Of a DNA stretch of 64,000 bases, positions 34,624 through 44,630 are shown in pieces (within the stretch, counting starts at the first letter, position 1; the number at the start of each line of letters is the position of its first letter). Below the pieces are notes generated by a model. That model had not been told where the DNA came from and did no database searches. It saw only the letters and a list, made by a program, of their open reading frames with translations. The stretch lies in the NCBI GenBank assembly GCA_947311255.1, contig CAMZKL010000003.1, positions 59,829-123,828 on the forward strand, given 5' to 3'. The position numbers and the translations under genes are program-made. The DNA is from an uncultured Chlorobiota bacterium (lineage in GTDB: Bacteria > Bacteroidota > Bacteroidia > Bacteroidales > JAADGE01).

Positions 34624-36018
34624 TTATTTCCTTAAAAAAGAATTAATTTTATCAACACTATCTTTAGCATCTCCATATAACATATCGGTATTTTCTTTAT
34701 AGAAAAGAGGATTTTGAACCCCTGCATAGCCAACAGCCATTGATCGTTTCATTACAATAACTTTTTCAGCATTCCAAACCTCAATAATAGGCATTCCGTA
34801 GATTGGACTAGCCTCATCTTCAAGTGCTCCGGGATTAACAATATCGTTTGCTCCAATAACTAAAACGATATCAGTTTCTGCCATTTCATCATTAACCTCT
34901 TCCATTTCTAGAACTATATCGTAAGAAACATTTGCTTCCGCCAATAAAACATTCATGTGCCCGGGAAGTCTTCCTGCTACCGGATGAATTCCAAATGTAA
35001 CTTTTTTACCTTCTTTTTGTAAACTTTTCACTAAATCGTGTACAGGGTATTGTGCTTTTGCAACAGCCATTCCGTACCCTGGTACAATAAGAACTGATTT
35101 AGCTTCTGCTAACATTTCTGCAACTTCTTCGTGGTCGGTTGAAGTAACCTCTCCTTCTGGTTTTTTTGCATCTCCGACAGGAACATCGCCAAAGCCACCA
35201 AAAATAACTGATAGGAATGAACGGTTCATTGCTTCGCACATTATTATAGAAAGAATAGCACCGGAACTACCAACTAATGCACCTGTTATAATTAAAAGGT
35301 CGTTTCCCAGCATAAAACCTGCTGCTGCTGCTGCCCATCCAGAATATGAATTTAGCATTGATACAACAACCGGCATATCTGCTCCGCCAATTGCCATTAC
35401 CAACATAACTCCAATAAAAGATGCAATTCCTGTCATAACATACAGATATAGCATTCCTTCTGTGCCTTCTGCCCCTGCAAACAACACACCCATATATATT
35501 GCAATAAGAACTAAAACGATGTTGACAATATGCCTTCCTTTATAAGCTAATGGTTTACTTGGAATTTTTCCATCTAGTTTTCCCCAAGCAATTATTGAAC
35601 CTGTAAAAGTAACTGCCCCAATAAACACACCAATAAATATTTCAATTAGATGAATAGTATGTTCAGAGCCTGTAATTTCTTGTGTGTGTGGGTCAAGATA
35701 AGAACCAAAACCTACCAATACAGCAGCCAATCCTACAAAACTATGTAAAATTGCAACTAATTGAGGCATTGAGGTCATTTCGACTTTCCGAGCAACTATA
35801 ATTCCAATAACAGAGGCTATTGCTATAGCAACAATTATATAGATATATCCATCAACTCCTTCTCCCAATACGGTAGAAACAATAGCTATTATCATTCCTA
35901 TCATTCCGTAAAAAACTCCTTTTTTAGCAGATTCTTGTGAAGATAATCCACCAAGACTTAAAATAAATAGTATGCCGGCAAATAAATAAGCGGCTGTTTG
36001 TATTTGTTGTGAAATCAT
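34624..36018 (-). CDS. pntB: NAD(P) transhydrogenase subunit beta
   Basis: The 464-residue protein has about nine N-terminal membrane helices and a C-terminal NADP-binding domain (about 290-464). That domain carries [20 protein letters not shown] and the [20 protein letters not shown] block, both diagnostic of PntB. With PntA it couples hydride transfer between NADH and NADP+ to proton flow across the inner membrane, supplying NADPH. The length equals that of E. coli PntB (462). It lies 6 bases downstream of pntA and completes the operon. Confidence 0.96.
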   Translation of the reverse strand: MISQQIQTAAYLFAGILFILSLGGLSSQESAKKGVFYGMIGMIIAIVSTVLGEGVDGYIYIIVAIAIASVIGIIVARKVEMTSMPQLVAILHSFVGLAAVLVGFGSYLDPHTQEITGSEHTIHLIEIFIGVFIGAVTFTGSIIAWGKLDGKIPSKPLAYKGRHIVNIVLVLIAIYMGVLFAGAEGTEGMLYLYVMTGIASFIGVMLVMAIGGADMPVVVSMLNSYSGWAAAAAGFMLGNDLLIITGALVGSSGAILSIIMCEAMNRSFLSVIFGGFGDVPVGDAKKPEGEVTSTDHEEVAEMLAEAKSVLIVPGYGMAVAKAQYPVHDLVKSLQKEGKKVTFGIHPVAGRLPGHMNVLLAEANVSYDIVLEMEEVNDEMAETDIVLVIGANDIVNPGALEDEASPIYGMPIIEVWNAEKVIVMKRSMAVGYAGVQNPLFYKENTDMLYGDAKDSVDKINSFLRK

Positions 36019-36024
36019 TTTTCC

Positions 36025-37560
36025 TTATTTTTTAAACATTTTTAACATACGATGAGTAACAAAGAAACCACCGACAATATTTATACTAGCAACAAGAATA
36101 GCTATTCCTGCAATAACAGTCATTGGGTCAGAAAGATTACTTTGTGTTTGTAAGAGTCCTCCTACAATTATAATTCCGCTAATTGCATTTGTAACAGCCA
36201 TCAAGGGAGTGTGTAAAGAATGAGAAACATTCCAAATTACTTGCCATCCGATAAAAACTGAAAGCACAAAAACAGTAAAATGTCCCATAAAATCAGCAGG
36301 AGCAACTTTTCCTAAAAAGAATAAGAAAACTCCAATTACAGCTAAAGAAATTCCTGTTGATATTGCTTTCTTCTTAGAAATTTGTTCGGGAGTTGGCAAC
36401 ACTTTTTTTTCTACTTTTGTCTCTTCTTCTTTTTTTTGCGGACTAACAGGAAGAGGTTTTGGTGGCCAATTTATTTTACCGTTATATGTAACCATAGCAC
36501 GAGAAATTACATCGTCTTCCATGTCAATTTTAAAATTCTCGGCTTTCCCCATATCGTCAAGTAAATGACAAAGGTTATTTCCATATAATTGACTTGCTTG
36601 TGCAGGTAACTGGTCTAATTTTCCGAGAATTATAACACCATTATCAGTCGTATATACTTCATCCTTTTTTGTTAATTCGCAGTTTCCACCAGCAGATGCA
36701 GCAAGGTCAACAATAACAGAACCAGCTTTCATAACATCTACATGGTCTTTTAGAATTAACTTTGGAGCAGGTCGCCCGGGAATAAGAGCTGTTGTAATAA
36801 TAATATCAACTTCAGCTGCTTGTTTTTTAAACAATGCCATTTCAGCTTCAATAAACTCTTTACTCATTACTTTTGAGTAACCAGATTCTGTTGCTCCATC
36901 TTCCTCAATATCTACCGTAAGAAACTGAGCTCCCATACTTTCAATTTGTTCGGCAACTTCACCTCTTGTGTCAAAAGCACGAACAATTGCACCAAGCGAA
37001 TTTGCAGTTCCAATTGATGCCAAACCAGCAACACCGGCACCTATAACCAGTACTTTTGCAGGATTTACTTTCCCGGCAGCTGTAATTTGACCATTTAAGA
37101 ATCTTCCAAAATAATTTGCACCTTCAATTACAGCTCTATATCCAGCAATATTTGCCATTGAAGAAAGAACATCCATTTTTTGTGCTCTTGAAATTCTTGG
37201 AATAGCATCCATTGCTATTGCATTTACTTTTTTAGCAGCTAATTTTTCTAATAACTCAGGATTTTGAGCGGGCCATAAATAGCTGAGAACTACTAAACCT
37301 TCGTGCATCATTTCAATTTCTTGTTCTGTTGGAGCAGAAACTTTTAAAATAATATCGGAAGTTTGGTATAGCTCTTTTTCGGATTCAATAATTGTTGCTC
37401 CAGAATTTGAATATTCTTTGTCTGAATAATTTGCATTTTTTCCTGCATTATTTTGAATGAAAACATCAAATCCTTGTTTAATCAGCCTTTCAACTGTCTT
37501 TGGAGTTGCTCCGACACGTAATTCGTGTGAATCTTTTTCTTTTGGAATTCCAACTTTCAT
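36025..37560 (-). CDS. pntA: NAD(P) transhydrogenase subunit alpha
   Basis: The 511-residue protein (E. coli 510) has the NAD-binding alanine-dehydrogenase-like domain (about 1-375). It starts MKVGIPKEKDSHELRVGATP and has VLVIGAGVAGLASIGTANSL and IITTALIPGRPAPKLI. A linker and a C-terminal membrane part (about 395-511) with four predicted helices follow. It is therefore the unsplit alpha subunit, unlike species with pntAa and pntAb. The start codon region is duplicated upstream (repeats at 37555-37596 and 37726-37767). A -7-like TAATTTTG on the minus strand lies at 37812-37819. Confidence 0.96.
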   Translation of the reverse strand: MKVGIPKEKDSHELRVGATPKTVERLIKQGFDVFIQNNAGKNANYSDKEYSNSGATIIESEKELYQTSDIILKVSAPTEQEIEMMHEGLVVLSYLWPAQNPELLEKLAAKKVNAIAMDAIPRISRAQKMDVLSSMANIAGYRAVIEGANYFGRFLNGQITAAGKVNPAKVLVIGAGVAGLASIGTANSLGAIVRAFDTRGEVAEQIESMGAQFLTVDIEEDGATESGYSKVMSKEFIEAEMALFKKQAAEVDIIITTALIPGRPAPKLILKDHVDVMKAGSVIVDLAASAGGNCELTKKDEVYTTDNGVIILGKLDQLPAQASQLYGNNLCHLLDDMGKAENFKIDMEDDVISRAMVTYNGKINWPPKPLPVSPQKKEEETKVEKKVLPTPEQISKKKAISTGISLAVIGVFLFFLGKVAPADFMGHFTVFVLSVFIGWQVIWNVSHSLHTPLMAVTNAISGIIIVGGLLQTQSNLSDPMTVIAGIAILVASINIVGGFFVTHRMLKMFKK

Positions 37561-37596
37561 GTGTCTAAATTTTTATAATTAATTGATATTAAATAA
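37555..37596 (-). repeat. Direct repeat covering the pntA start and leader, proximal copy
   Basis: A 42-base segment, read on the minus strand as leader sequence ending in the start codon ATG plus AAA, is repeated exactly at 37726-37767, offset by 171 bases. Similarity continues beyond it toward the upstream side (both copies reach TATTTGTATTT). This proximal copy carries the real pntA start. Confidence 0.85.
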
Positions 37597-38010
37597 GTTG
37601 TTTGTGTATTTGTATTTAAAATGAATGTTTTGCTCTGCACATAGGAACACTTGCTTTGTTCTGCAAGAAATCTGTATGCTAGGATATAATCATGCATTTG
37701 GATATTAAAATCATTGTCGTATGTGTTTCATGTGTCTAAATTTTTATAATTAATTGATATTAAATAAATTATCTAAATATTTGTATTTGTAATGCTTCTT
37801 TTTAATTGACACAAAATTAATATTAAAAGTAAACTTTAAAAAAATTTTAGTACTCATATAAAAACAAATTTATATGTATGAATACGTAAGCATCTAATCC
37901 CCTGATATTAAAACAGGTACACGCTCACAAAACATATAGTGTTAAATAACATCTTTAAGTTAATTATAAAAACTTTTTTACATCAAATAAAAATTTTATA
38001 ATTTCGCAAA
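37561..38010. other. Divergent spacer between pntA and metK
   Basis: The 450 bases between the divergent pntA and metK transcripts contain the duplicated pntA leader on the left. On the right, a weak -7-like TAATTTCG (37999-38006) lies just before the metK riboswitch. No reading frame longer than the six-codon one was supported. Confidence 0.6.
37726..37767 (-). repeat. Direct repeat of the pntA leader, distal copy with six-residue reading frame
   Basis: This is an exact 42-base copy of 37555-37596. Its duplicated ATG opens the short frame MKHIRQ followed by TGA, inside the presumed pntA leader. It may be a chance result of the duplication or an upstream reading frame that affects pntA expression. 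Confidence 0.8.
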
Positions 38011-38057
38011 TGCGGAAAGATTTGATTGCTTGCAACCGCAGAAAAAAATGCTAAAAA
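38011..38057 (+). promoter_or_regulatory. SAM-II-like riboswitch aptamer upstream of metK
   Basis: Stem P1 is TGCGG (38011-38015) with CCGCA (38036-38040). Conserved SAM-II features lie in order: GATTTG (38019-38024), CTTGCAACC (38029-38037), then an A-rich strand and ATGCTAAAAA (38048-38057), which would form the pseudoknot side. The gene downstream, metK, makes S-adenosylmethionine, the ligand of this class, which is known from alphaproteobacteria and Bacteroidota. Downstream, AAATCTTTCC (38072-38081) is exactly complementary to GGAAAGATTT (38014-38023) inside the aptamer, giving a possible competing fold. The call is by eye from conserved motifs and gene context. Confidence 0.75.
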
Positions 38058-38112
38058 CATACTTCTGTTTAAAATCTTTCCTTTTAAAAAATACAAACTT
38101 AAATTTACTAAA

Positions 38113-39393
38113 ATGTCATATTTTTTTACATCAGAGTCAGTATCTGAAGGGCACCCTGATAAGGTAGCAGATCAAATTTCAGACGCATTATTAGATGAAT
38201 TTCTAAAACAAGATCCAGAATCAAAAGTAGCCTGTGAAACCCTTGTAACAACAGGATTAACTGTTTTGAGCGGAGAGGTTAAAACTGCCGCATGGGTTGA
38301 TGCTCAAATAACAGCAAGAAATGTTATTAAAGAAATCGGATATACAAAAGGGGAATATAAATTTGAATCTGAATCTTGTGGAGTAATTTCTGCAATACAT
38401 GAACAATCTTCCGATATAAATCAAGGAGTAGAAAGAGATATTCCAGAAGAACAAGGTGCAGGAGACCAGGGAATGATGTTTGGTTTTGCAAATGATGAAA
38501 CTGAAGACTTTATGCCTTTACCTATTGATTTATCACATAAGCTTTTAATTGAGATGGCTGCAATAAGAAAGGCTGGAAAACAAATGACTTATCTTCGTCC
38601 GGATTCTAAATCGCAAGTTACTGTTGAGTATGATGATAGAAACAAGGCATTGCGGATTGACACAATTGTTGTTTCAACACAGCATGATAATTTTGTTTTG
38701 CCGGATTCTTCAAAAACTCAAAAAGAAGCCGATGATGAGATGCTAAATAAGATTTTTAATGACGTTAAAAATATTTTAATCCCAAATGTCAAAAAAAACC
38801 TTCCTAGTTCTATAAAAGCCTTATTTAAAGGCGATTATAAGTTATTTGTAAATCCTACTGGAAAGTTTGTAATTGGTGGTCCGCATGGAGATACCGGTTT
38901 AACAGGAAGGAAAATAATTGTTGATACATACGGAGGTAGAGGTGCTCATGGCGGAGGAGCTTTTTCTGGAAAAGACTCGTCCAAAGTTGATCGTTCGGCT
39001 GCTTATGCAACTAGGCATATTGCAAAAAACATGGTTGCTGCGGGGCTTGCAAGTGAGGTTTTAGTTCAAGTTGCATATGCTATTGGAATTGCTCAACCTG
39101 TTGGGTTTTATATAAATACAAACGGAACTGCAAAAATTAATTTAAGCGATAGTGAAATTGCAAAGAAAATTAATAAGTTATTTGATATGCGACCAGCTGC
39201 AATTGTAAAACGTTTTGGGCTGAAAAATCCAATTTTTAGGGAAACTGCTGCATACGGACATATGGGAAGAAAACCGTTTACAAAAGAAATAATATTCTCA
39301 AACAATGGAAATTCATACAAAAAAGAAGTTGAATTTTTTGCTTGGGAAAAACTTGATTATGTTGAAAAAATAAAATCAGCATTTAAATTATAA
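38113..39393 (+). CDS. metK: S-adenosylmethionine synthetase
   Basis: The start chosen is ATG 38113 (426 residues), because the frame further upstream begins with TTG inside the riboswitch. The N-terminus [20 protein letters not shown] is the classic MetK ATP/Met-binding motif. [16 protein letters not shown] and [20 protein letters not shown] (the P-loop-like block) are intact. The enzyme makes S-adenosylmethionine from methionine and ATP. The SAM-II-like element in the leader suggests product feedback. An inverted repeat follows the gene. Confidence 0.97.
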   Translation: MSYFFTSESVSEGHPDKVADQISDALLDEFLKQDPESKVACETLVTTGLTVLSGEVKTAAWVDAQITARNVIKEIGYTKGEYKFESESCGVISAIHEQSSDINQGVERDIPEEQGAGDQGMMFGFANDETEDFMPLPIDLSHKLLIEMAAIRKAGKQMTYLRPDSKSQVTVEYDDRNKALRIDTIVVSTQHDNFVLPDSSKTQKEADDEMLNKIFNDVKNILIPNVKKNLPSSIKALFKGDYKLFVNPTGKFVIGGPHGDTGLTGRKIIVDTYGGRGAHGGGAFSGKDSSKVDRSAAYATRHIAKNMVAAGLASEVLVQVAYAIGIAQPVGFYINTNGTAKINLSDSEIAKKINKLFDMRPAAIVKRFGLKNPIFRETAAYGHMGRKPFTKEIIFSNNGNSYKKEVEFFAWEKLDYVEKIKSAFKL

Positions 39394-39413
39394 TAGATTT
39401 TATATCAATAATT

Positions 39414-39454
39414 ATTTAAGGTGTCATTATTTTTTTAATTTTGATACCTTAAAT
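39414..39454 (+). terminator. Hairpin downstream of metK
   Basis: ATTTAAGGTGTCA (39414-39426) pairs with TGATACCTTAAAT (39442-39454) with one G-T wobble and a T-rich loop, 20 bases after the metK stop. It has no T-tail but is well placed to end the metK transcript before gmd. Confidence 0.6.
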
Positions 39455-39474
39455 TATTTATAATAGACTTTTAT

Positions 39475-40593
39475 ATGCCAAAAACAGCATTTATAACAGG
39501 AATAACAGGACAAGACGGTGCCTATCTTGCTGAATTTTTATTAAAAAAAAGATATATTGTTCATGGTTTAAAAAGACGAAGTTCTCTTTTTAATACTGAC
39601 AGAATTGACCATCTTTATCTTGACCCACATGTTGAAAACAGAAATTTCATTCTTCACTACGGAGATTTGACAGATTCTACAAATCTTATCAGAATAATTC
39701 AAGAAATTCAGCCTGATGAGATTTATAATTTAGCTGCAATGAGCCATGTAAAAGTTAGTTTTGAAACTCCGGAATATACTGCAAATGCTGATGGAATTGG
39801 AACATTACGGATTTTAGAAGCAGTAAGGATTTTAAATTTAACAAAAAAAACAAAAATATACCAAGCATCAACAAGTGAATTATATGGACTTGTTCAAGAA
39901 GTTCCACAATCTGAAAAAACTCCTTTTTATCCTCGAAGTCCGTATGGTGTTGCAAAAATGTATGCTTATTGGATAACTGTAAATTATAGAGAGGCATATG
40001 GTATGTTTGCTTGCAATGGTATTTTATTTAATCACGAATCACCTGTAAGAGGAGAAACTTTTGTTACAAGAAAAATAACAAGAGCAACTGCTAAAATTGC
40101 ACTTGGATTGCAAAAAGTGCTTTATGTAGGAAATCTTTCGGCAAAACGAGACTGGGGACATGCAAAAGACTATATAAAAGCAATGTACTTGATGATGCAA
40201 CAAGATGAGCCTGAGGACTTTGTAATTGCAACAGGAAAAACAACAAGCGTTAGAGATATGATTAAAATGGCGTTTGAAGAAGTTGGTATTGAGCTTGAAT
40301 TTAAAGGAGAAGGACAGAATGAAACCGGAATAATAAAATCTTTAAAAGGAGAATTCTCGGAGAATTTGAAAGTAGGAGCAAAGGTTGTGAAAGTTGACCC
40401 TGCTTATTTCCGCCCTACGGAAGTTGATTTATTAATAGGCGACCCAACTAAAGCTAATACAAAACTAAATTGGAAGCCAGAATATACACTTAAAACCCTT
40501 ATAAAAGAAATGGTACAGAGCGATGTTAAACTTATGCAAAAAGATAAGTTTTTGAAAGATGAGGGTTATGAAATTAAAAATTATTTTGAATAG
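39475..40593 (+). CDS. gmd: GDP-mannose 4,6-dehydratase
   Basis: This 372-residue SDR-fold enzyme has the nucleotide motif [17 protein letters not shown] at the N-terminus. [19 protein letters not shown], the catalytic TSELYG and the [10 protein letters not shown] pair (Tyr and Lys) follow. [18 protein letters not shown], typical of Gmd, is also present. It converts GDP-mannose to GDP-4-keto-6-deoxymannose, the first step to GDP-fucose, rhamnose or perosamine. No GDP-fucose synthase (fcl) or glycosyltransferase follows directly, so the second step must be encoded elsewhere. An O-antigen-type flippase is at 60862-62130, but far away. Confidence 0.96.
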   Translation: MPKTAFITGITGQDGAYLAEFLLKKRYIVHGLKRRSSLFNTDRIDHLYLDPHVENRNFILHYGDLTDSTNLIRIIQEIQPDEIYNLAAMSHVKVSFETPEYTANADGIGTLRILEAVRILNLTKKTKIYQASTSELYGLVQEVPQSEKTPFYPRSPYGVAKMYAYWITVNYREAYGMFACNGILFNHESPVRGETFVTRKITRATAKIALGLQKVLYVGNLSAKRDWGHAKDYIKAMYLMMQQDEPEDFVIATGKTTSVRDMIKMAFEEVGIELEFKGEGQNETGIIKSLKGEFSENLKVGAKVVKVDPAYFRPTEVDLLIGDPTKANTKLNWKPEYTLKTLIKEMVQSDVKLMQKDKFLKDEGYEIKNYFE

Positions 40594-40597
40594 CTTT

Positions 40598-41236
40598 TTA
40601 ATGCCAAACTAGCAAAAGTTCTTTATCTGCAAGTTTTATGAATTCATAAAATAAAAAAAAGTGTTCTTTTTTGTTGTTTAAAAAAATAATTGCCTCTTTT
40701 TTGCCGGATTTTTTAATTTTGGAGTCAACAATTTTAAAATCCTTCTTAAAATCAAAACCTCCATGTTCTTTTATTTTATATAGTGTTTCTTTGCAACACC
40801 AATTCAAATAAATTTTTCTTATTTTATCATTTTCATCAAAGTTTGCAATTTCTTCTTCTTCAATAAATTTATGTGCCGTTTTTAAAATTTTGGGAGAAAG
40901 CAACTCAATATCAATTCCAATATGTTTGTTTTTACTTAAAATTATTCCAACAATATTTTTGCTATGTGTAATGGAAATATTTAAATGGTTTTTAATGTAG
41001 GGATTTCCGGTTTTTTCGTATTTTATTTCAAAATATTCTCCCAACATCTCTTTTAGAGTTATGCGTACAGACAACCACTCAGATTTTCGGGTTTTATTTT
41101 TAAATTTACTGTAAACTTCCTTTTCGGAAATAGTTAAATCATTTTTTATTTTTTCATACAGAATTTCAGGAGTATCAGAAATTTCAAGTACTGCAATTTT
41201 GAAATTTTTATTTGATTTTTTAAACAGAGTAATCAT
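40598..41236 (-). CDS. 4'-phosphopantetheinyl transferase superfamily protein
   Basis: The 212-residue protein has the Sfp/AcpT motifs HIGIDIELLSPKI (magnesium-binding Asp and Glu) and WCCKETLYKIKEHGG (the W-x-x-K-E-x-x-x-K block). ISITHSKNIVGII lies upstream of them. It transfers phosphopantetheine from CoA to a carrier protein. No polyketide, peptide or fatty-acid cluster is near, so this is probably the general housekeeping or aryl-polyene-type enzyme of the strain. It is convergent with gmd, with 4 bases between stops. Confidence 0.88.
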   Translation of the reverse strand: MITLFKKSNKNFKIAVLEISDTPEILYEKIKNDLTISEKEVYSKFKNKTRKSEWLSVRITLKEMLGEYFEIKYEKTGNPYIKNHLNISITHSKNIVGIILSKNKHIGIDIELLSPKILKTAHKFIEEEEIANFDENDKIRKIYLNWCCKETLYKIKEHGGFDFKKDFKIVDSKIKKSGKKEAIIFLNNKKEHFFLFYEFIKLADKELLLVWH

Positions 41237-41302
41237 TTATATTTTGATTTTTGTTGTCAAAACTTTAAATTTATAAAATTATTTCAAAAAAGCAATCTTG
41301 TT

Positions 41303-42832
41303 ATGAAAATTCTAAATGCATCAAAAACACGAGAAGCTGATAATTACACAATAAAATATGACCCAATCTCTTCAACAGATTTAATGGAGAGGGCTGGAAA
41401 CTTATGTTTTAAGAAAATAATAAAATTATATCCGAAAATTAAAAAAACAACTGTTTTTGTTGGGCCTGGCAATAATGGAGGAGACGGACTGGTAATTGCT
41501 AGGCTACTTTCCCAAAAAAAGATAAAAGTTTTTGTTGTAATCCTTAATTTTAATGATAATTTTTCTGATGATTTTAAACTAAACTTTGAAAGACTAAAAA
41601 AGCAAAATAAATCAAAAATTAAATTCATTAAAAATATTTCAGAACTTCCAAAAATATCAAAAGACAATTTAATAATTGATGCAATTTTTGGTTCCGGTTT
41701 AAGTCGAATTTTAAAAGGCTTTGTGGCAGAAGTTGTAAATAAAATTAATGAAAGTAAAGCAAATATTATTTCAATTGATATACCATCAGGATTATTTGGC
41801 GAAGAAAATACGCAGGAAGAAAAAACTGTTGTTAATGCCAAACACACACTAACTTTTCAATATCCTTCGCTTTCTTTTATGTTTCCTGAAAACGAAAAAT
41901 ATGTGGGGAAATTTTACATTTTAAACATTGGTATTCATGAAGATTTTATTAATAAAACCGACACCCCTTATTATTATATTCAAAAAAAAGATATTAAACT
42001 AAATAAAAGAAACAAATTTTCGCACAAAGGGACTTATGGGCATTCAATGATTTTTGCAGGAAGTTATGGAAAAGCCGGAGCAGCTGTTTTGTGTGTGAAA
42101 GCTGCACAAAGAGCAGGTGCAGGATTAGTAAGTGCAACAGTACCCGAATGTAATTATGAAATCTTGCAAATTTCTTCTCCTGAAACAATGCTTCATATTA
42201 ATAAATCAAAATTATACATTTCAGAACTTCCTGATTTATATAAATTTAACGCAGTTGCAATTGGTCCCGGAATTGGGTTTAACGATGAAACAAAGCAGCT
42301 TTTAAAAGACCTAATATCAACTTATAAAAACCCGATAGTCTTTGATGCTGATGCTATTACAATTTTATCTGAAAACAAATCTTGGTTAAAAGATATTCCA
42401 TCAAACAGTATATTTACACCGCATCCGAAAGAATTTGAAAGGCTTGTTGGTAAAAGTAAAAACAATTTTGAAAGACTTCAAAAGCAAATTGATTTTGCAA
42501 AAAAACATTGTGTAAATGTTTTACTGAAAGGTGCAAACACTTCTGTTGTAACACCCAAAGGAAGAGTATTTTTTAATTCAACAGGAAATCCAGGAATGGC
42601 AACTGCCGGTAGTGGAGATGTTTTGACAGGAATTATTGTTTCATTACTTTCTCAAAACTATAGTCCGAAAAATGCTGCAATTATTGGTGCTTATATTCAT
42701 GGAGTTTCGGGAGATATTGCAGAAAAAAAAATAGGACAAAGTGCTTTGATTGCTTCGGATATTATCAATAATTTGGGCTTGGCTTTCCAGAAAACACTAA
42801 CAACCTTATTACAAGACCATTATATCTTATAA
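41303..42832 (+). CDS. nnr: Bifunctional NAD(P)H-hydrate epimerase / ADP-dependent dehydratase
   Basis: The 509-residue protein is a natural fusion. The N-terminal YjeF_N epimerase (about 1-215) contains FVGPGNNGGDGLVIARLL and IDAIFGSGLSR. The C-terminal ribokinase-like dehydratase (about 225-500) contains HKGTYGHSMIFAGSYGKAGA, AIGPGIG and NPGMATAGSGDVLTGIIVSL. Together the two halves repair NADHX and NADPHX, the damaged hydrated forms of the cofactors. It is divergent from the phosphopantetheinyl transferase gene, with a 66-base spacer. Confidence 0.95.
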   Translation: MKILNASKTREADNYTIKYDPISSTDLMERAGNLCFKKIIKLYPKIKKTTVFVGPGNNGGDGLVIARLLSQKKIKVFVVILNFNDNFSDDFKLNFERLKKQNKSKIKFIKNISELPKISKDNLIIDAIFGSGLSRILKGFVAEVVNKINESKANIISIDIPSGLFGEENTQEEKTVVNAKHTLTFQYPSLSFMFPENEKYVGKFYILNIGIHEDFINKTDTPYYYIQKKDIKLNKRNKFSHKGTYGHSMIFAGSYGKAGAAVLCVKAAQRAGAGLVSATVPECNYEILQISSPETMLHINKSKLYISELPDLYKFNAVAIGPGIGFNDETKQLLKDLISTYKNPIVFDADAITILSENKSWLKDIPSNSIFTPHPKEFERLVGKSKNNFERLQKQIDFAKKHCVNVLLKGANTSVVTPKGRVFFNSTGNPGMATAGSGDVLTGIIVSLLSQNYSPKNAAIIGAYIHGVSGDIAEKKIGQSALIASDIINNLGLAFQKTLTTLLQDHYIL

Positions 42833-42880
42833 AAAAATAAATTTTAAGCTATTTTTTATTAAACACAAAAAGTTTTTAAA

Positions 42881-43588
42881 CTATTTTAAAGAGCTAATTA
42901 AATTTTTATGTAACTCTTTTACTACACGGCTATGAAATTTAGGATAAATCCATTTATCTCTAAATTTAGAATTACTTTTAAATATTGTGTTGTGTGTAAT
43001 TTTTGTTTTTCCGTTCTGAGTATTAGAAAGTGAAATTGTTTGAGAACCTTCTGAAATACCATTTTTTATATAGCAAAATTGAATGGATTTATTTTCATCA
43101 TCTATATCAGTAACTTCATAAGCAACAACTAATTTTTTTATTCCTTTCAACAAATCTAATCTAATGAAAACTATTTGTCCAACTTCTAAACCGGAATAAT
43201 CATCATTAATATATACAAGTTTATTTTTTATTGTGGAATATAAAAACCCAAATTTTACAAGTTTTCCACTATATGCACTTTTTAAATCAATGTTTTTATA
43301 CTGATTCCATAAAACATTAATATCTTCATCAACAATATATGAATCGTTTTGAATATTATAATTATCAATATCTTCTTTTTCATAACAAGTCGGATATAGT
43401 TCTAAGAAAGATTTAGTTTTTTTTAGATAACTATTTTTAATAAATTTTATTTTACGTTTTTGGAATATCTTATCTAAATTAATGGAAGAAATTGAAGATT
43501 GAGAATAGGAATTTATACTAAAAAACAGTAAGAAATAAAAAAAGATAATTAAATATCTTAGGATATATTTTATTTTATTTGTTGTCAT
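42881..43588 (-). CDS. Exported protein of unknown function
   Basis: I do not recognise this family. From ATG 43588 the protein has 235 residues (a TTG at 43609 would add seven). A long hydrophobic signal peptide (about 9-30, ending SINSYSQ) is followed by a soluble domain rich in Lys, Asn and Ser. A segment YSGLEVGQIVFIRLDLLKGI suggests a small beta-barrel or OB-like core. The protein is the last gene of a co-directional row with a GNAT-like and an acyltransferase gene, but an 85-base gap makes co-transcription uncertain. Confidence 0.65.
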   Translation of the reverse strand: MTTNKIKYILRYLIIFFYFLLFFSINSYSQSSISSINLDKIFQKRKIKFIKNSYLKKTKSFLELYPTCYEKEDIDNYNIQNDSYIVDEDINVLWNQYKNIDLKSAYSGKLVKFGFLYSTIKNKLVYINDDYSGLEVGQIVFIRLDLLKGIKKLVVAYEVTDIDDENKSIQFCYIKNGISEGSQTISLSNTQNGKTKITHNTIFKSNSKFRDKWIYPKFHSRVVKELHKNLISSLK

Positions 43589-43673
43589 TTTGCTGAAAAA
43601 TGTTTCCAAATTTATATTTTTTTACTTTATTTAATAATAAATAAACATATTATTCTTCAAAACAAGTATTTTT

Positions 43674-44597
43674 TTATTTCTTAAAAAAATTTAAAATTGG
43701 ATTTAACCTACTGATATACACATTACTATAAATTTTCTTTGCTGAGCCAAATCCTTTGTTAAAATATGCAATTCCTTTGATGTCTGAGCCAACAAAATCC
43801 AATAATATATTCTGTTTTTGATTGAGCTTAATAAAATTATCAATTATTAAATAACCTGCTCCCATTTTTTTTCCTAATGCAGTTCTTGTAGAAAATTTAA
43901 TGGCAATATTATTTTGAATAATAAAAAAAATTGATGCAATATATTCTTCGTTAAGAGTTTTTACAAAATACATTTTGCAAATATTTTTCTTTTTTGCATA
44001 TTTTAAAATCTCTTTTAATTGGTACAAATGTTCATTCTCAAAATTTTTATAAATATGAAACTTATCATCTTTTACTCTTAATTTTAGAAACAAATCAATA
44101 TCAAATTTTTCAGTAATTGTTAAATTGTTTTTTAATGCTCGTTTAATGTTTTTTTTATGGTTTTTTGAATATAACTTATAAATTTCGGAATAAGAATTAT
44201 TCAAACTCAATTCATAATTAGTTTTTTTACTTATTTGAATATTTGCGTATTGAGAATATATTTGATTAAAAATAGGAATATCAACAATCTTAAATTTTGA
44301 AGGTATATTTCTAAAAAATTGTTCTATAATTTTATCAGAAATATTATCATTACTAATTATACCGATTTTTTGAAGCAGAACAGGTCTTTTAATGTAATAA
44401 ATAAAATATTTTTTAAATTTTGGAAGAGGCATTATGTATTTATAATCTTCTGTTACCAATGCTTCCCAGTTGGGACTAACAATATCTAAAAACCAAGAGT
44501 AGGCATAAACGGTAGTATTTTTTGAGGATTTAACTTTTAAATCCCACAAATTTCTGTCAATATCTTTGTGTTTGATGTGTGTTATACTTAATGCCAT
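43674..44597 (-). CDS. GNAT/FemAB-like acyltransferase
   Basis: The 307-residue cytosolic protein matches the GNAT_acetyltransf_6 / FemAB-like pattern. The N-half contains YAYSWFLDIVSPNWEALV and YIMPLPKFKK. A middle basic helix reads SKNHKKNIKRALKNNL. The C-half contains FFIIQNNIAIKFSTRTALGK and NILLDFVGSDIKGIAYFNKG. Relatives acylate amino sugars, lipids or peptidoglycan-linked residues. The next gene downstream in the row is an exported unknown and the one upstream a hexapeptide acyltransferase, so a role in cell-surface modification is plausible. The specific substrate cannot be read. Confidence 0.75.
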   Translation of the reverse strand: MALSITHIKHKDIDRNLWDLKVKSSKNTTVYAYSWFLDIVSPNWEALVTEDYKYIMPLPKFKKYFIYYIKRPVLLQKIGIISNDNISDKIIEQFFRNIPSKFKIVDIPIFNQIYSQYANIQISKKTNYELSLNNSYSEIYKLYSKNHKKNIKRALKNNLTITEKFDIDLFLKLRVKDDKFHIYKNFENEHLYQLKEILKYAKKKNICKMYFVKTLNEEYIASIFFIIQNNIAIKFSTRTALGKKMGAGYLIIDNFIKLNQKQNILLDFVGSDIKGIAYFNKGFGSAKKIYSNVYISRLNPILNFFKK

Positions 44598-44630
44598 ATA
44601 AAATACTAATTTTAAATGTATTATTTATAT

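Noticed and set aside
38026..38112. Extended MetK start at TTG 38026
   Set aside because: This start lies inside the SAM-II-like aptamer and adds a tail not seen in MetK. The conserved N-terminus begins at ATG 38113.
41344..41847. A 167-codon minus-strand frame opposite nnr
   Set aside because: It lies fully within the well-conserved epimerase domain of nnr on the other strand and has low-complexity Ser/Phe/Leu composition typical of shadows.
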